Shown: piece by piece, positions 38,107 to 51,706 of the stretch
Layout of the letters: each line of letters begins with the position of its first letter
How positions within the stretch are numbered: position 1 is the first letter of the stretch
NCBI GenBank assembly: GCA_028671895.1
Contig: CM053794.1
Coordinates: forward strand, 40,626,501 to 40,690,500
Length of the DNA stretch: 64,000 bases
From: Oenanthe sinensis
Lineage: Eukaryota > Streptophyta > Magnoliopsida > Apiales > Apiaceae
Direction of reading: 5' to 3'
Program-made: the position numbers and the translations under genes
The notes under the pieces: model-generated
The model's database searches: none
What the model saw: only the letters and a program-made list of their open reading frames with translations
Told to the model about the DNA's origin: nothing

Positions 38107-38644
38107 TTTTTCAACTGCAACAAAAAGAAAAACAATAATGCAGAGCTTCATCTCACTAAGTTATTAGGTTTCAAGTTTTATAAAAGGGTTGTGTGGTCTT
38201 TTTTATATTAATACGTCTACAAATATTCCCGCAATGTAGATAATTATTGTGTTGCTTGTTTTTTATTGCCAATTTGTCGTTATAATTGTTCAAAAATATC
38301 TTTATTTTCCCCCACTGCATGTACCTTGAAAATCATACATATATGATGGAGCTTTAAATTTTGAATATTAGTAGATGAAGGAAAACAAGATTTTGTGGGC
38401 TGAAGTTGATAGACCATATGGGCTGGATACACTTTCTGGGGTTTGGAATGTTGGACCTTTTCTAGTTAAATTAATTAACGTGTGCGTTTCCATAAAAAAA
38501 AATTGAAAGAAATAGAACGGAATAAAAATATTTATTTTTTGATTTGTTTTTGAGTAATTTTTTAAGAATGAAAAGAAAAAATCTAAAAAATTAGAAAGAA
38601 ATTTTTTATATAATTTATTCCAATTTTGTTTTTTTCTGGTTTTA

Positions 38645-38925
38645 AAAAAAATGGGATTTTTTGAAAAATATATAAGGGTAATTTTTTTTTTACAAAAAAT
38701 CGAATTTTTTACAAAAATATGGTTTGCAACTAGAATCAATCGAAATCAACCACAAATGCAATTTTAAAATTTTGTAAAAATAAATATTTTTGGTTCGGTT
38801 GCATTTTGAAAACTAAGTTACAGGTTCTTTTTTGTTGCAAACCGTATTTTTGTAAAAAAACAATTAAGATAGTAAAATCTCAAAAAAAGTTAAAAAAATA
38901 ATATTTATTTTTTGTAAATACCCAA
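38645..38925. repeat. Inverted-repeat element (MITE or foldback type)
   Basis: A block at about 38705-38731 (ttttacaaaaatatggtttg followed by caac) is repeated in inverse at about 38838-38863. Weaker complementarity continues outward (about 38674 and 38925). I cannot define target duplications in this A/T-rich setting, so the superfamily is unassigned. Confidence 0.6.
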
Positions 38926-41485
38926 AAAAAATTGATGAGGAAAAAATACACATTTTTTTTAACTTCTTTTTCTTTCCGCACCGTAACATCCTCGTGGGAA
39001 AAAGAATTATATAGACAATAGAAATTCTATTATAGAATGAATATATTTCTTGTTAGTTTTTAAAAATAGATTTAAAATTTGCTATATCAGGTTGTTCAAA
39101 TAAATTTATATTTTCCGAATCTATTGAAATTTCAATAATTTATTATAAGACACTTTAAATTATAATTTAAATATTCATATATAAGAGAAGAGAATTTATG
39201 TTAATGAGAATGGTTTCTTAAACACCAAATAATTTATATATTTGTAAAATAATTATCATTTTTTATACTAAAAAGCACTCCAACTTTTAATAATTTTTAA
39301 AATCAATCTCAGGGTCGTTTTTCACTGATATAAATACGAATTGTTAAAATCAAAAATTGCAAATAATATTATGAAGTACTAAAATCTAATAAAGTACTGA
39401 ATTTTAATATATAAATTACAAGAAATGAGATGCAAAATATAAAATAACACTAAAAAACTACTCGTACATGTAAAGCGTATAATGATTATAATGATTACTC
39501 TTCTTTTTATCATCTCTGTGGAGCCTTCCATATATTTTGTAATAGTACAAAATCAAACGGGAGCTGGTCGGTAACTATTCTTTGTACTTTCCGGTGGTGT
39601 TGGAGGTTTGTGTTGGAAAAAAGAATAAAAGATAAAGTAGGGAAGATAAATAAAAAATGTTTAAAAAAACTTTTAAAATGATTTTAATTATTTTTCTCAT
39701 AACAATTTCATTTTTAAGAAAATATTTTTATAGAAACAAATTTTTTTAAATCAGTTCTTTTTTTCTAAAAAATTCGAAAGCATAATATAAAAAGAAAATT
39801 TTAAAACTTTTTTTTACTATTTTTTCCTCTTATCTCTACATTTGAATTGAGGACAATATGCGAAAAAGATTCACACTACTACAAGTATAAATCATTTTTT
39901 TTGTCAAAAATATAAATAAATCACATTTCAAGTCCGTAAAACAAGCCATTTGTTGTGATTTCGGTATTTCTTACATTTTATTTCCTGTACAATAATAACG
40001 TACTTTCGCTTAATAAAAAATAATCATGTATAATCCTTAACATAATCATGCATAATCGTAATATGCTATTATATGAATAAATATATTAATTGTTTTCATT
40101 ATTTTCTGAAAAAGGCTAGTTAAAAAAATAAAAAAATCTAAATTGACCAAAATAGGAATCATCAAATATTAAATATTAAAAAATCAACAAAGGTATTACA
40201 TTTTAACCTCCATACAAATAACTCCGTTTTTTTCTTATAAATTACGTTAATTCTCTAAGTAAAACCTTTCTTTTGTGCTAATTTTCAATACATACGTTTG
40301 TTTTTGCAATAATGATGCTAACATTTTTTTCAAAAATAAATTGACATAGAATTATAAATTTTCTATAATTATTCAGTCAAAAAGATTAATTTTTTTTAGA
40401 GTTTATTCGATTCAAATCTTAAGAGATTTTAATTGATTATTATGAATTTTTAGATATTGTTGTTAGTTTTAATTTTACGCGCAGTAATTGGGTAGATTTG
40501 ACTGAATTTTAGAACATATAATAATTAAAATTTTAATTAAATATTAAAAAAAAAACTTTTTTCAAATTATAAATTATTTAAATAGATTAGACAACAAAGG
40601 TTTTTACATGCAAAGATGGGAATGGTATTTTTGTACCATCATGATTCATTTAAAATTTTATTAATATACTATTATTTTGCACTAGAATTTTAAGAAATTA
40701 CCTAATATGTGTCTTAGGTTCCTTTTTTATTTATTTAAAATCTAAAGTATATAGATTTAAATATTTAAATCTTAAAAAAATTCTTTCAAATTTCAAATTG
40801 AATTTAACAAGGCTTTAATCAAGCAAATGACTTGGAGCATGGCTGCTGTTGAAGTCAGTCCATTATGAACGACATGTCACCATCAACTTCAACTTCATCA
40901 TCCTGTATACGTCTCATGTATATACATATATATGTATACATATGCGTATCTTCACTTGTGCATATTTTCAAACTAAGGTTCGGACAACTCATACATCTGA
41001 AATAAATCAAACTGTCCAGTACGTTCTCTGGAAACTAATATTTATATATATATATTTTCAATATATGTACACAGTCCAATTCCTCCTCAATCTCTGTCAA
41101 TTTACTATATATACTTGCCTTGACTTTTTTTCACAAACAACCCATTATTTTATTTTCTTTCCTGCTACATAGTGTTGTAGAATCTCTTTGCTCCACCCCT
41201 TTGCATTTTAGCTTCAATTTTTTTGGCTTCTTTTCATTTACTTTACTTCTTCAATATCTGTTTTTGGTTCTTTATTTTAACACATTTGCTGAGTTTACTA
41301 TAACTAGTATTTACACTACCAAAATAAAAAGTTTAGGGTGTCACTTGAAATTATTTTCTTGATTTAAAATCTTGGTGTTGGTTAAAAATGAAGGTTTTAA
41401 TTAAAAATTTGTAATTTTTGAGTTGTTTGATGTTGGAGGGCTGAGATATATAGTAGTGAAATTTGCATTCTGCTATATATAGTTG

Positions 41486-41510
41486 TGTATTATTATTATT
41501 ATTATTATTA
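41486..41510. repeat. (ATT)n microsatellite in the 5'UTR of the heat-shock factor gene
   Basis: About eight tandem ATT units end some 12 bases before the start ATG at 41522. The tract contains no stop in the reading frame of the gene, but the only upstream in-frame start-like codon is a TTG, so I treat it as untranslated. Confidence 0.75.
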
Positions 41511-41521
41511 GTTTGTTAGTG

Positions 41522-43237
41522 ATGGAAGGGTGTCATGGTTCGAGTTCACCAGCCCCTTTCCTAACAAAGACATATGAAATGATTGAAGACCCGGTGACTG
41601 ACTCAGTTGTCTCTTGGAGTCACACCGGGCGCAGCTTCGTTGTCTGGAATCCTCCAGAGTTTGCTAAGGATTTGCTTCCAACATACTTCAAGCACAATAA
41701 TTTCTCCAGCTTTGTCAGGCAGCTCAACACATATGTAAGCACATTATATATTCTCTTATGTCATAATCTAGCTTTTATCCTTCATTCCTTTGTCTTGTTT
41801 TTGTTTGTATGAGAGTATATGATAACAAGGCTTTTTCAGTTAGTTGCTTGCAAATCATTTTGTGCTTAATTACTGCTACAAGCTCTGTATTAACAGGGTG
41901 AGACTTCAAGTGAATGATTATTTACATTTTACAATAATATCAACGGTGAAATTTAGGGGTTGTGATAGAGTTGCAATGCTTAATGTTATTCAATACTTCT
42001 GACGTTGAAGAGCCTGTTGGTGTCTTGATTTCTTGGGCGTGGGTTAGCGATAATTTATGTGAGAATTATTTCTTTCATTAATGTGTTGATTTTTTAAAAG
42101 AGTTCTTTTCTTCTTTACTACCAGGGTTTTAGGAAGATTGATCCTGATCAGTGGGAGTTTGCAAATGAGGAGTTTATAAGAGGTCAGAAACATCTTTTAC
42201 CAAGAATTCACCGTCGCAAGCCAATTCATAGCCATTCTGCCCATCTACAAGGTGCATTAATTGATTCAGAAAGACAGGAACTTGAAGATGAAATTGCCAA
42301 GCTCAAACATGACAAGAATTTGCTTCAATTAGAGTTACAAAGGCATAAACAGGAGAGTCAAGGATTTGAAATTGAAGTACATTCACTGGGGGAGCGTTTG
42401 AAGAACATAGAAAATCGACAGAGAAATACAATTACATTCTTGGCCCAAATACTCCAGAAACATGGTACTGCACCTGCTGTCGGGCAACAGTATCAATTTG
42501 GTAACAAAAAGAGAAGGTTGGCAGTGTCCACATATTTATACGATGAAGCCAATAAAAACCAATATTCGACGTTTGAGGAAGAAAACCAGGATGCCATGTC
42601 CATTTCAATGTTAAGTTCAGAACTAATAGAGAAGTTAGACTCATCCTTAAGGTTTTGGGAGAATTTTTTACATGGGGTTGGTCAATCTTCGGGAGTTGAC
42701 ATGTATGATTATAGTTCAATGCAGCCATCACCATTAGTTATAACAGAAATGGATGCATCGTCTGGTGATTCTGATATGAATGTCCAAGAACGCTCGCCAA
42801 ACTTCCATCCATCATCCCCTCATTCAAGAGATATACGTTCACCCCTCGAGTTAGCTGCTGCTGCTTCTGATCATGCAGATAGCCCTGCCATCTCATCTAT
42901 CTACCTCGACTTAGAATCAAGGCCAAAAACTTCAGGGATAGATGTAAATGCGAGCCCTGCTAATGTTCCTGATACTGATGTTCCAAATGAGCCAGTTGAG
43001 GAGACAACTCAAGCTCTACCAACCGGGGTTAATGATGTCTTCTGGGAACAATTTCTGACGGATCAGACACCAAATTCCTCTGGCACTCAAGAAGTCGAGC
43101 TAGAGAAATCAGATAGAGATGGAAGAACGATTGATACCACAATGGAAGGGCAACAAAGGTTCTGGTGGACTAATATGAATAATGTTCATAACCTTACGGA
43201 ACAGATGGGGCATCTCACTCCAGCTGAAAGAACTTGA
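41522..43237 (+). CDS. HSFA4: Heat shock transcription factor, class A4 type
   Basis: A nuclear activator that binds heat-shock elements; class A4 factors are known for oxidative and heavy-metal stress responses. Two exons: 41522-41734 and 42125-43237 (1326 nt, 441 aa), with the intron at the position conserved in plant HSF DNA-binding domains. The DBD spans about 9-101 ([43 protein letters not shown]). It is followed by a coiled-coil HR-A/B region (about 120-185), a basic NLS (NKKRRL) and two aromatic/acidic AHA activation motifs (RFWENFL and VFWEQFL). A C-terminal Leu-rich segment (NLTEQMGHL) looks like a nuclear export signal. The HSPSF-like repressor motif of class B is absent. The length is a little above the usual 400 for the subclass. 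The gene lies opposite an HSP20-like gene. Confidence 0.93.
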
Positions 43238-45343
43238 TGATGTTGCTTGATTATTTTGTCCAACATTTAGACTATAATGGCTAGTTTTTTGTTCTATAAA
43301 AATAAATGTTAGTTGTGGCATTCTTGATCGTAGTCCACTTATGTTTCACCTAGTTGAGCTTAGTATTTCCTATCTTGTATGCTTTTGAACTAATAAATTT
43401 TTTGATTTCTTAATTTTGATTTCGTCGTTGCACCATTTTATGAACTCATGCTGTCATGCTACTCCTGCTGTTTTAACTACAGTTTTGACATTCATCTTCA
43501 ATATGCTGTCAAAGAAAAGAGTCACGTATGTTCTTCTGTTTCTACTTGCTTTAGTGCGAGCTGAGTTTAATTAGATAATGATCTTTTTTTTTTGCTAAGT
43601 TTGAATAACGAGTTAGTTGCATCAGCCAATAGCATAGAACTCCAATATAGCAAGGAACTTCCATGCATTCTTGATTCTTTTGATAAAATCAAATTAGTTG
43701 AGCTCTGAATTTAGTTGTTATACTTTTGCAACTTTACTTGTGATGGAGAACTACTACAAATTGTGTGTTTTGTATGGATCTCATGCCAAGCTTTAAATTT
43801 ACTTGTTTCACTCCCATTACAGACTTACCTGATTTAGAACTAGCTGCAATTGCATGTTGAAATAGTATAGTTGATTACAGTCAGATGATTTATTGATGGC
43901 CCAACGATAAGTCTTCTCCCTTGCTCTCATTCCTAGCCAATTAATTAAAGGTCTCTAGTTGGATATGAATATTGACTCTCCTTGCAATTACATAGATTCG
44001 AGTATTGAAAAATAGACTACATACTACCAAAAATAAAGAAAGGAGAACAAGCTAGCCTATGTGAAAGCAAGCAACCGATAACTTAATATGATATCACACC
44101 GCCGAACTTAAATTGGACGATAAAGTTGAAAATAGCTCCATCAATATATATATCCTTGTAAACTCTTAGCAAGAGCGTGTAACAATGGTAAGTTATTATC
44201 GACTCTAAGCTGGATAGTGACCAGAGACATGTTTAAGTGAAGGCTTACTGCACATGAAGATTAGTCAGCGAGAGATATGCTACGTGCTAGTACCATGTTT
44301 TGAATATTTGATCTTTGTTTCAAATTATTTCATCATATGGTTTTTGAAAATATGCAGCCAAACGAACTAGAAAAACGTAAAACATACTAGTATATTATAA
44401 CAGCTAATGGGATTCTAGAAGAGGGTGTTGGGAATACTGAATAGCATGTGTTGTGTGGTGATAGTAGAAGACGAGGACGTACACTCATCAGAAAACTTTA
44501 TGTCTATTTGTTTCTGTCTTACTTTATTCATTTCTTTTTCATACTTTGACTTGTATAGAGATTTCAGTTTACAGATTTCTTTTATTGGATATGCTTATTT
44601 GCCCTCCTCTAATCTTTTGATGGTATTTATGTGGTGAGAATATAATATTATTGGGTTCTAAGACAATGAGATATTGAGATACTGTGCCTTATTTTGTGTT
44701 GGGATAATTTACCTTTAACAAAAAAGTTAGGGTTTTATTAGTCCACTCAACTCAATCATTGTGTTAAGAATGCAGAAAAACAGCTGACCAATGAACTCCT
44801 TTGCTCTGTATTTCTTTAAATCTAGTTTAACTGACTCGACCTCTCAAAAAATTTCTGCATAATTGCGTGGTCTTTGAAGTTGTTATTTAATAGTTTTTTA
44901 ATTTTTTTATTAAAATCTAAAATTTGATTTTTATTAATAAAAATAAAATTATTGTACCCAAAATCTCAAATAGATTGAATTTAGGCCACGGGAGATTATA
45001 CCCAGATATGAATCAATAGTTTAGTTACCCAACTTCTCATTATCAAGTTACATGATAATTTTTATATTTTTTTCTAAATAAGTCACATGATAATTTTATT
45101 AATTAATCACATATCTTCTAAATTCATGTTTATTTCTTAGTGAGAAAGCTTCTGGAAACCCTCTCTAAAAAAAAAGGTGCAGATGATACTCTGGTGCTAT
45201 GACACCGGGTGCAGTGCTATATTTATATAGGTGGACGCGGCTGATGGCATCACTGAGGTCCATGTCCAAACCGGAACATGTATTATATATAATTATAAAG
45301 TGTAACAGGAAAATGTTGTTTTTATGTTGGTGGATAGATGGTA
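43238..45343. other. 3' flank of the heat-shock factor gene and intergenic DNA
   Basis: Possible polyadenylation signals (aataaa-like) occur about 70 bp after the stop. Beyond that, no frame has recognisable coding character. Confidence 0.55.
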
Positions 45344-45579
45344 CTCCCTCCCTACCGTCCACTTATTTACGTTTCGGAGAGAAAGTCCGATACGCATTTT
45401 AAGGTGCATGTAATGTATGTTTTCATAATTTATTTTAATTTTTTTTTCTGTATAAAAATTTAATTTTAAATTTTTATATAGAAAAAAAATTTTAAAATAA
45501 ATTATAGAAATATACTTTATATGCATCTTAAAATGCGTGTCAGACCTTCTCTCCGAAACGTAAATAAATGGGTGGGAGC
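45344..45579. mobile_element. Strongly palindromic Stowaway-type MITE (236 bp)
   Basis: The two halves are inverted repeats of each other along almost the whole length (about 115 bp each), beginning ctccctccc and ending ggtgggag, with TA near each border. Conserved arms include cttatttacgtttcggagag and its inverse. The transcript would fold into a long hairpin. Confidence 0.82.
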
Positions 45580-48500
45580 TATTATATGTTAATGATAGAT
45601 GCTACACGTTAATATAGAAATTACAGTACATTCTTCTCTCTCATTTCTTTGCTTTGTGTTTTTCTAGATTCCTGTGCTGCTCGAGTGTCGCTTATGTTCA
45701 GCGGTTAACACGTTTAAGGTAAGATATGTATGGAACCTCCTCCTCCTCACTTGTCACTGGTCCACCTCCCTTTGTCTTTCACAATAATGTTACTACCACT
45801 CCTCCACGCTATTTCACTTCCTTCTAGATCCCCCCCCCCCTCCCCCCGACATTACAGTTTATAAACTCTACATCTTCAATGTTCATCATGTATTATGTGT
45901 AGATAGAAGATGCGAGGTTTAGTCGGTTGAATATATATTTAAGTCACCGTTTAAATAAATTTTTAATAGTTATGTACGGCCTAAAATGTATTTAAATACA
46001 AACTCCCTAAAATTGGCCAACTGAACACTAAATTTTTATTTTTAATCTTTTAAGCACTTGTGTACTCCGTGCAAAAGACGAATCTGTATATTAGAAAAAA
46101 AGTTATTTTATATTATTAACTCGTTTTGTTAAAATTATTAATGTTATCTAGATATTAATAATATTTATAGTTTTCTTTAAATTATGAATCCGTTTAATTT
46201 ATTTTTATAAATAATAAATTATATATGTATAGAGAGTGACTATATTTTAATTTATAAGTTGAAATTATACAACCCAAACAGGTGCTATATACTTCACCTA
46301 GTAGTGTACATGTTACCCAGAAATTTGAGTTGGTTAGATGGTTCCATGGCTTCGTGGGTTGCATTGGCATTTTGTAGAATCAATCCCGATACTCCCACTA
46401 TCTTGACATGTTTACCAATACTCACTAAGATTATGTTTTACCAATACTCACTAAGATTATGTTTTAATATAAAAAATGAAATACTATATTTCATAAATTA
46501 GTTTTTATTTATAGAATTAAAAAGGGAATGGTAATGACTAATTTTATTATAGATTATTTTTTTCCTATGCACATATTGTGTTTTTTTTATGCGTCTGTCC
46601 TGTAATAATTAAGTATGCAGTACTCCGTACTAATTAAGTAATCATATACATTTTGAATAATTATAAATATATTGAATCTATGGCAGTAATTTTTACATAA
46701 TATTCAAGTGCTTCGTACAAATTAGCAGCAAATTCAGTTGTATCGTACTGCCATGATTCATGCATGCGTGACTGCGTCTTAGTGGATAATTTAATCATTA
46801 GTCTTCCTGTGATATCACTGATTTTCAAGAAAATTCCACTACCAGAGACTATCTATCGGAGTAAACAATATTTGGTGCAATTTCAAGAAAAGCTCCCGAA
46901 AAAATATTTTAAGCATGAAACTTGGTTTTGGTGAAAATGTGAAATGATTAAACGAGTAGTAGTAGTGTTTGAAATAACAATTTTTTGTTATTACTTTATC
47001 CATAAAAAGGATCCCTTTATATTCTTTTCTTTATTTGCATTATGATTGGATTATTGAGACATTTTGATAAAACACATAATTTAAGATGCATGAAGTAATA
47101 ATTTTCTTTGAAATTTTTCATTAAATAATTTTGTAATTTGTTTTTAGTCATATTCATACGTCCAACTCCAACTGACCGAACTAGACCATCCTGTTCCGCA
47201 ATGGAGTGTGAAGGAGTCAAAATATATTTAATAATACATCTTTAATTTTAAAAAATTATTTAGAATTTAAATTGAATACTCAAGAGTTAAGATTGAATAC
47301 CCAAATTTTTTAAAATCTGAATTTAATACTATTTTAATGGATATTTTAAACTCTTGATTGAGTACACTCAAATTAATTTTAATAAATATTTTTAAATTCC
47401 AATTGAGTGCTTTCAGATTTTTCAAATTTAAAAATTATTATAAAATTTAGATTAAATACACCTCTTAAATATAAATATTTTATATATACTGCATTCTAAT
47501 TTAATTTTTAATAAACAGTCAAAAACCCCATAAAGTCAGAAACTAGACGGAATCGCGTAAAGTTTTGGAATAGTTTATGAAAAAAGCCTCAACGTTTTGT
47601 CTATATATTCGGCGATTCAGTGGGGTGTTTTAAAAAAAAAAAATAAAGATTCAGTGTCAGACTGTCAGTGGTAAATCAGGCCCAAGGCTCGTAGGCTTGG
47701 GTTTAGAAGAGGCTTAGAAAGCAGGCTTCAATTTTTTGGGCTTTGCTACGCAAGATAAATAGCTGGAGTAGGTTATATACCCCGGTTAGCTTTTAAATAT
47801 TTTTCCAGTTATTTCGTCAAAAAAAAAAACATTTTTCTAGTTATAAAACTTTGTTCAGTTTGATTGAATTTTTAAAAAAGAACAATTTTTTTCCTCGGTC
47901 ATAGCCAGAGGCCTTTTTTTACAATCAATTCATCATTTCATGTTACATTTTTACAGGACATCTAATTCTTTTTATTTTTAGGCATAAGAAATGAAAATTA
48001 AATATTCGAATTCATAATTTCTTTCACTAAGAAAAGGGTGAGAAAGCCACAGAGAAACATAATTTGGGATGAAGGAAGTATTATATATGATATTTTTTAT
48101 TAAATAATTTTTAAAAATAATGTGTGTGTAGCATGAGTTATAATATATTATATTTAAATTAATCGAATAATGATATAGATCGGATTGAAATAGATTGGTC
48201 GAAAAATCACAGAACTCATGCCCAATTCATTAGATTTAGTTTCATGTATGAACTGAAAATAGGGCCGGGTTTTGATTTGATTTTGTCGAGAAACATGAAC
48301 TATCTCCCGATTTTCTAGTAAATTTTTGATTGGACCTGTTATTTATGATATGAATAAATTATTAACACACAATATTATAATTAGTTTGAAAGAAAGTTAT
48401 TTTGAATAAAATTTAAGATATACAGTATTTAAAATTAAATATGTAGAAGTCCTAAATAAAAATTAAATATGAAATAATATATATATATATATAATAATAA

Positions 48501-49278
48501 TAAATAAATATACGATAAGAGATGATACTGGGTGTGTGATTTATGTAATAAGGTTTTAAAAATAAACGTAAGAATTCATTATAAACTTAGATTTAATATT
48601 CAGTCAAATAAAATTTAGATATAATATATGAGGGTAAAGGTTTAATTTTTAATAATAACACAAATTCATTTATTTTTAGCATTAATTAATAAATAGTGTA
48701 ATTTTTGTTATTTCATATTTAATAAAAGTATATTTTTAATTTTATAATTATTTTATTGGTTCAATTTGTCTTTATGTTAATTTATTATATATAAAATCAT
48801 ATATCTGTTAATATATAAATTATAAAATACTCCTGCTAGTCATGTGCCTAGCACGGACGTATAATCTAGTGTTACTAACAAATCCAACATTACAACTGTA
48901 CACACATTAATATAGAGCTTGCTGGTAGTTTCATGATGTTAAAAGAACCCATATTTACAAATATAAAATATTTCACTCATAATCTGTTCTGTTTTGAAAA
49001 TCGATATACTCTCAAGAAACTCCTGAGATCAGCGCCAAATTTCTCATTAATATAGTTTCTATATGATACTAACATAATTTCTAATTTGCTACACGTATAA
49101 AAAATTAAAAAGAAGCCTGAATGAGAATATGTTACTAGCCTCAAGAACCTGTCAAACTGAGTAAAACCTGCACCTTGTTCTGAACTCTCAAGAAATAAAA
49201 GTAGCAATAGCAAAGACAGTATAAGCCATCAATTAATTGACGGATACATGTAAGCTATGGAGATAACAGAACAATGTG
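45580..49278. other. AT-rich intergenic stretch
   Basis: No gene is evident. It includes a C-rich run near 45832-45848, a 26-bp tandem duplication (46414-46439 and 46440-46465), degenerate minisatellite-like sequence at about 47250-47460 with repeated ttgaatac-type motifs, and AT/AAT microsatellites near 48477-48510. Confidence 0.6.
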
Positions 49279-50651
49279 TCAAGAGTCGGTCAGGTCATTC
49301 ATGGGTTTGTTCTGCACCTTGAGATGCACACTGGAATTATAGTTCATCTCATCCGGATCAAGGTCATCAAAAACAAGACATCGGACAGTAGTAAACAACC
49401 CCCTTGCATAGGATCCGATCCATAACTGAATATAGCTGCTTTACAGGAACAATCCTTCAAGCAATCACTCTTACACTTGTTCACATCAATATTGGCAATG
49501 CTGGAGTTAAATGTGAAGTAACATTCTTAAGCTCTAAAAAATCCTGATAATTTGAAGCAGAGCAACTGAGAGGAGTTATTTCAGTACAGCCAAGATTAGG
49601 ATACTTTTCTTTTACTTGTCTAAAATATCGGACTCCACCGCTGCTTGATCCAGGACAACTACATTTTCCATTTGAGCATATACTATATTTCCCACACACA
49701 AGAGGGTAACCACATTCAACTGAATTTCCTGTGAGAATATCGGCTATAGCTTCCCACTTATCTTTCCATTCGTATACTCTCCAATGTCCGTCAAATTCTA
49801 ATATCATGTACTGTACTGATGATGCTAGTAGAATACTAATTATTTGAATTGGCTCGTCTTTCTCCGATGAATGTTGATAAACACCAAGGCTTCCATTCAA
49901 GAACTCCACATAAATTTGGTTTTTGCTCTTCTTTATGGTATAAACGTACTATAATAGGTCTGTGGAGGATTGGATTGTACGTAAGCAAACAAACCTTTAT
50001 CATTCACAACAAGAGAGTATAAACCAACTCCATTATTAGTCTTGGAAACACTTGCAATTAGTTTCTGCCCTTCCACAAGCTTTTGTCCAAGAACCAAAGC
50101 GTCTGTTGGATGATCAAAAGATTGCCAAACCACCGCATTGCTTTTATTGAAGAGTACAAGATTTCCGGTGTCAGTTAAATTTAAACCAGCAACAGATTTA
50201 CCAGTAGAGTTAGAAGACCGAGCTACAGAACCATCAACGTCCCGCACACCAAATCATCATCTGAGGTGAGCTGCAAAGTTGCGTTGATTTTAACAGGATG
50301 GTCTCGGTTAGCTGACCACACAACCTGTGGGAATGATTCTGTAGGGGATACAATAATGGAGGCACTGTCTGTTTGAACAAGAAAGGTGGCAAAAAGATAA
50401 GAGTCACATTTTCCATTACAGTAGAAGCCACAAGCAAAACTTTGGCCTGATGATCCTCTTAAAAGAATGGGTGTTACAGTAGAACCATCACCAAATTTAA
50501 CAGTATTTAGAGCAGAAGGATCATTGATCCATGAAGTAGAGAGATTTGCTGTTGGATAATCAAATAGTTTAGCTGAAATCAGATGTGGAGAATGAACAAT
50601 GAAAAATATAAACGAAAGAATGCAAGTACTTAAAACTAAGGTGCCACCCAT
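49279..50651 (-). pseudogene. Dead EP1-like glycoprotein gene
   Basis: It is a tandem paralog of the intact gene at 51707-53071 and readable along its full length. Compared with the intact copy there is a 1-base loss near 50251 (inside the bulb-lectin domain), a 4-base loss near 49950 followed by stops, and a 4-base loss near 49520 before the PAN-like Cys cluster. Start (50651), signal peptide, Cys-rich EGF-like segment and the final stop (49279-49281) all survive. The C-terminus differs from the intact copy (about 8 extra residues). No in-frame product beyond the first third is possible without correcting the frame. Confidence 0.9.
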
Positions 50652-51706
50652 GAGGTCCACACAAGGTTGATACAAAATGAAAGCAAATAAAGGTTGAAGC
50701 CTTTGCAATTATTATTTTTTTCTTTTTTGGTCTTTTAAAAGTGGAGAGGTATCCAAAAATAAAATAAAAATGGTGATTTTTAATTTTTTTTTAAAAATTA
50801 AACCTGTTTTTTTTTGCCACGAAATTAAAACTGTGTTAAGATTGTAAAAAAGTATTAAAATTTTGGTGGAATTATAAACTCCGTTATAAGTATTCTTTAA
50901 AATATCCTTAGGAAAGAATGTAAGATACTTACGAATTTTGCTTGAATAAGCATTTAAAACAAAAAAAATTATGAATTCTTTTTGGGGAAGTGATGCCAAA
51001 AATATGTTACTAGCCCATAACTTGTGTATTCTTTTGTTAGGTAACCTTTTTATCTGTGTAAAACCTGCACGTAATTCTCAACTCTCGTGTTGTTGTGCTC
51101 AGTTAGTTAGAATGGAATACACAACAAATGCAACAAAATGTACATGTTTATCCTGAATTAGAATATAAATCTCATTACATTCTCCTTATTCAAGTGAATA
51201 CAAACTCCGAGAATGAAAGTTTCAATAGCATTTTGCAAAGAGAGAGACTCCAGTTGTATTTGTTTGGGCAAAATGGAATTCAATGAATAAAATTAAAAGG
51301 AAATAATAGAGGTTAGAGAGAATAATTAGACAAAAAAGGAGTCAGCCAAAACATATTATGACAAGAAATATATGAAGAAAATAATTTTGATAAAAAATTG
51401 AGCCGTTCTTCTCAAATTGAGAGATTTGAACTCTAAATATAAATTGTTATGAATGTAATGGAGTCGACGATGAAATTTTTGAATATATAACCATCTTATA
51501 ATTCAAATTTCATTAATCACATTCAAAGACAGGAGTATATAAAAAGAACGGGAATAGTACAACAAAAGTAGTGGAAACAGATTTGTTCCTGTTTTTTTCC
51601 TTTACTTTATTGGTAAGCAAACATAGTATTACACAGTAACACTTGAAAGGAACAGTTTATTTAGGAGTTTGGTCTTTTGGGATTAGATTACTAGTGGAAG
51701 CCTTAG
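50652..51706. other. Spacer of the EP1-like pair
   Basis: The stretch about 51000-51080 resembles 49125-49190, downstream of the dead copy, so each gene brought a piece of 3' flank in the duplication. No other feature is seen. Confidence 0.55.

Larger units (their letters stand above)
38107..41521. other. Intergenic region between two head-to-head genes
   Basis: It separates the HSP20-like gene (minus) from the heat-shock factor gene (plus), so both promoters lie here. It is very AT-rich, with an inverted-repeat element at about 38645-38925. I see no further gene. I did not find a convincing run of three or more adjacent nGAAn/nTTCn units in the parts I scanned closely. Confidence 0.55.

Noticed and set aside
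38107..38151. N-terminal extension of the HSP20-like protein from an upstream ATG
   Set aside because: The extension is a pyrimidine-rich tract ending in CAG, which looks like an intron acceptor and not coding sequence.
41483..41521. Upstream in-frame extension of the heat-shock factor through the ATT repeat
   Set aside because: It would need a TTG start and would encode an Ile run; the ATG at 41522 gives a normal HSF N-terminus.
42432..42734. Minus-strand frame within the heat-shock factor exon 2
   Set aside because: It is an antisense shadow of a clear HSF coding exon.
44425..44637. Plus-strand 70-codon frame
   Set aside because: It has hydrophobic low-complexity composition and no recognisable motif or neighbour support.
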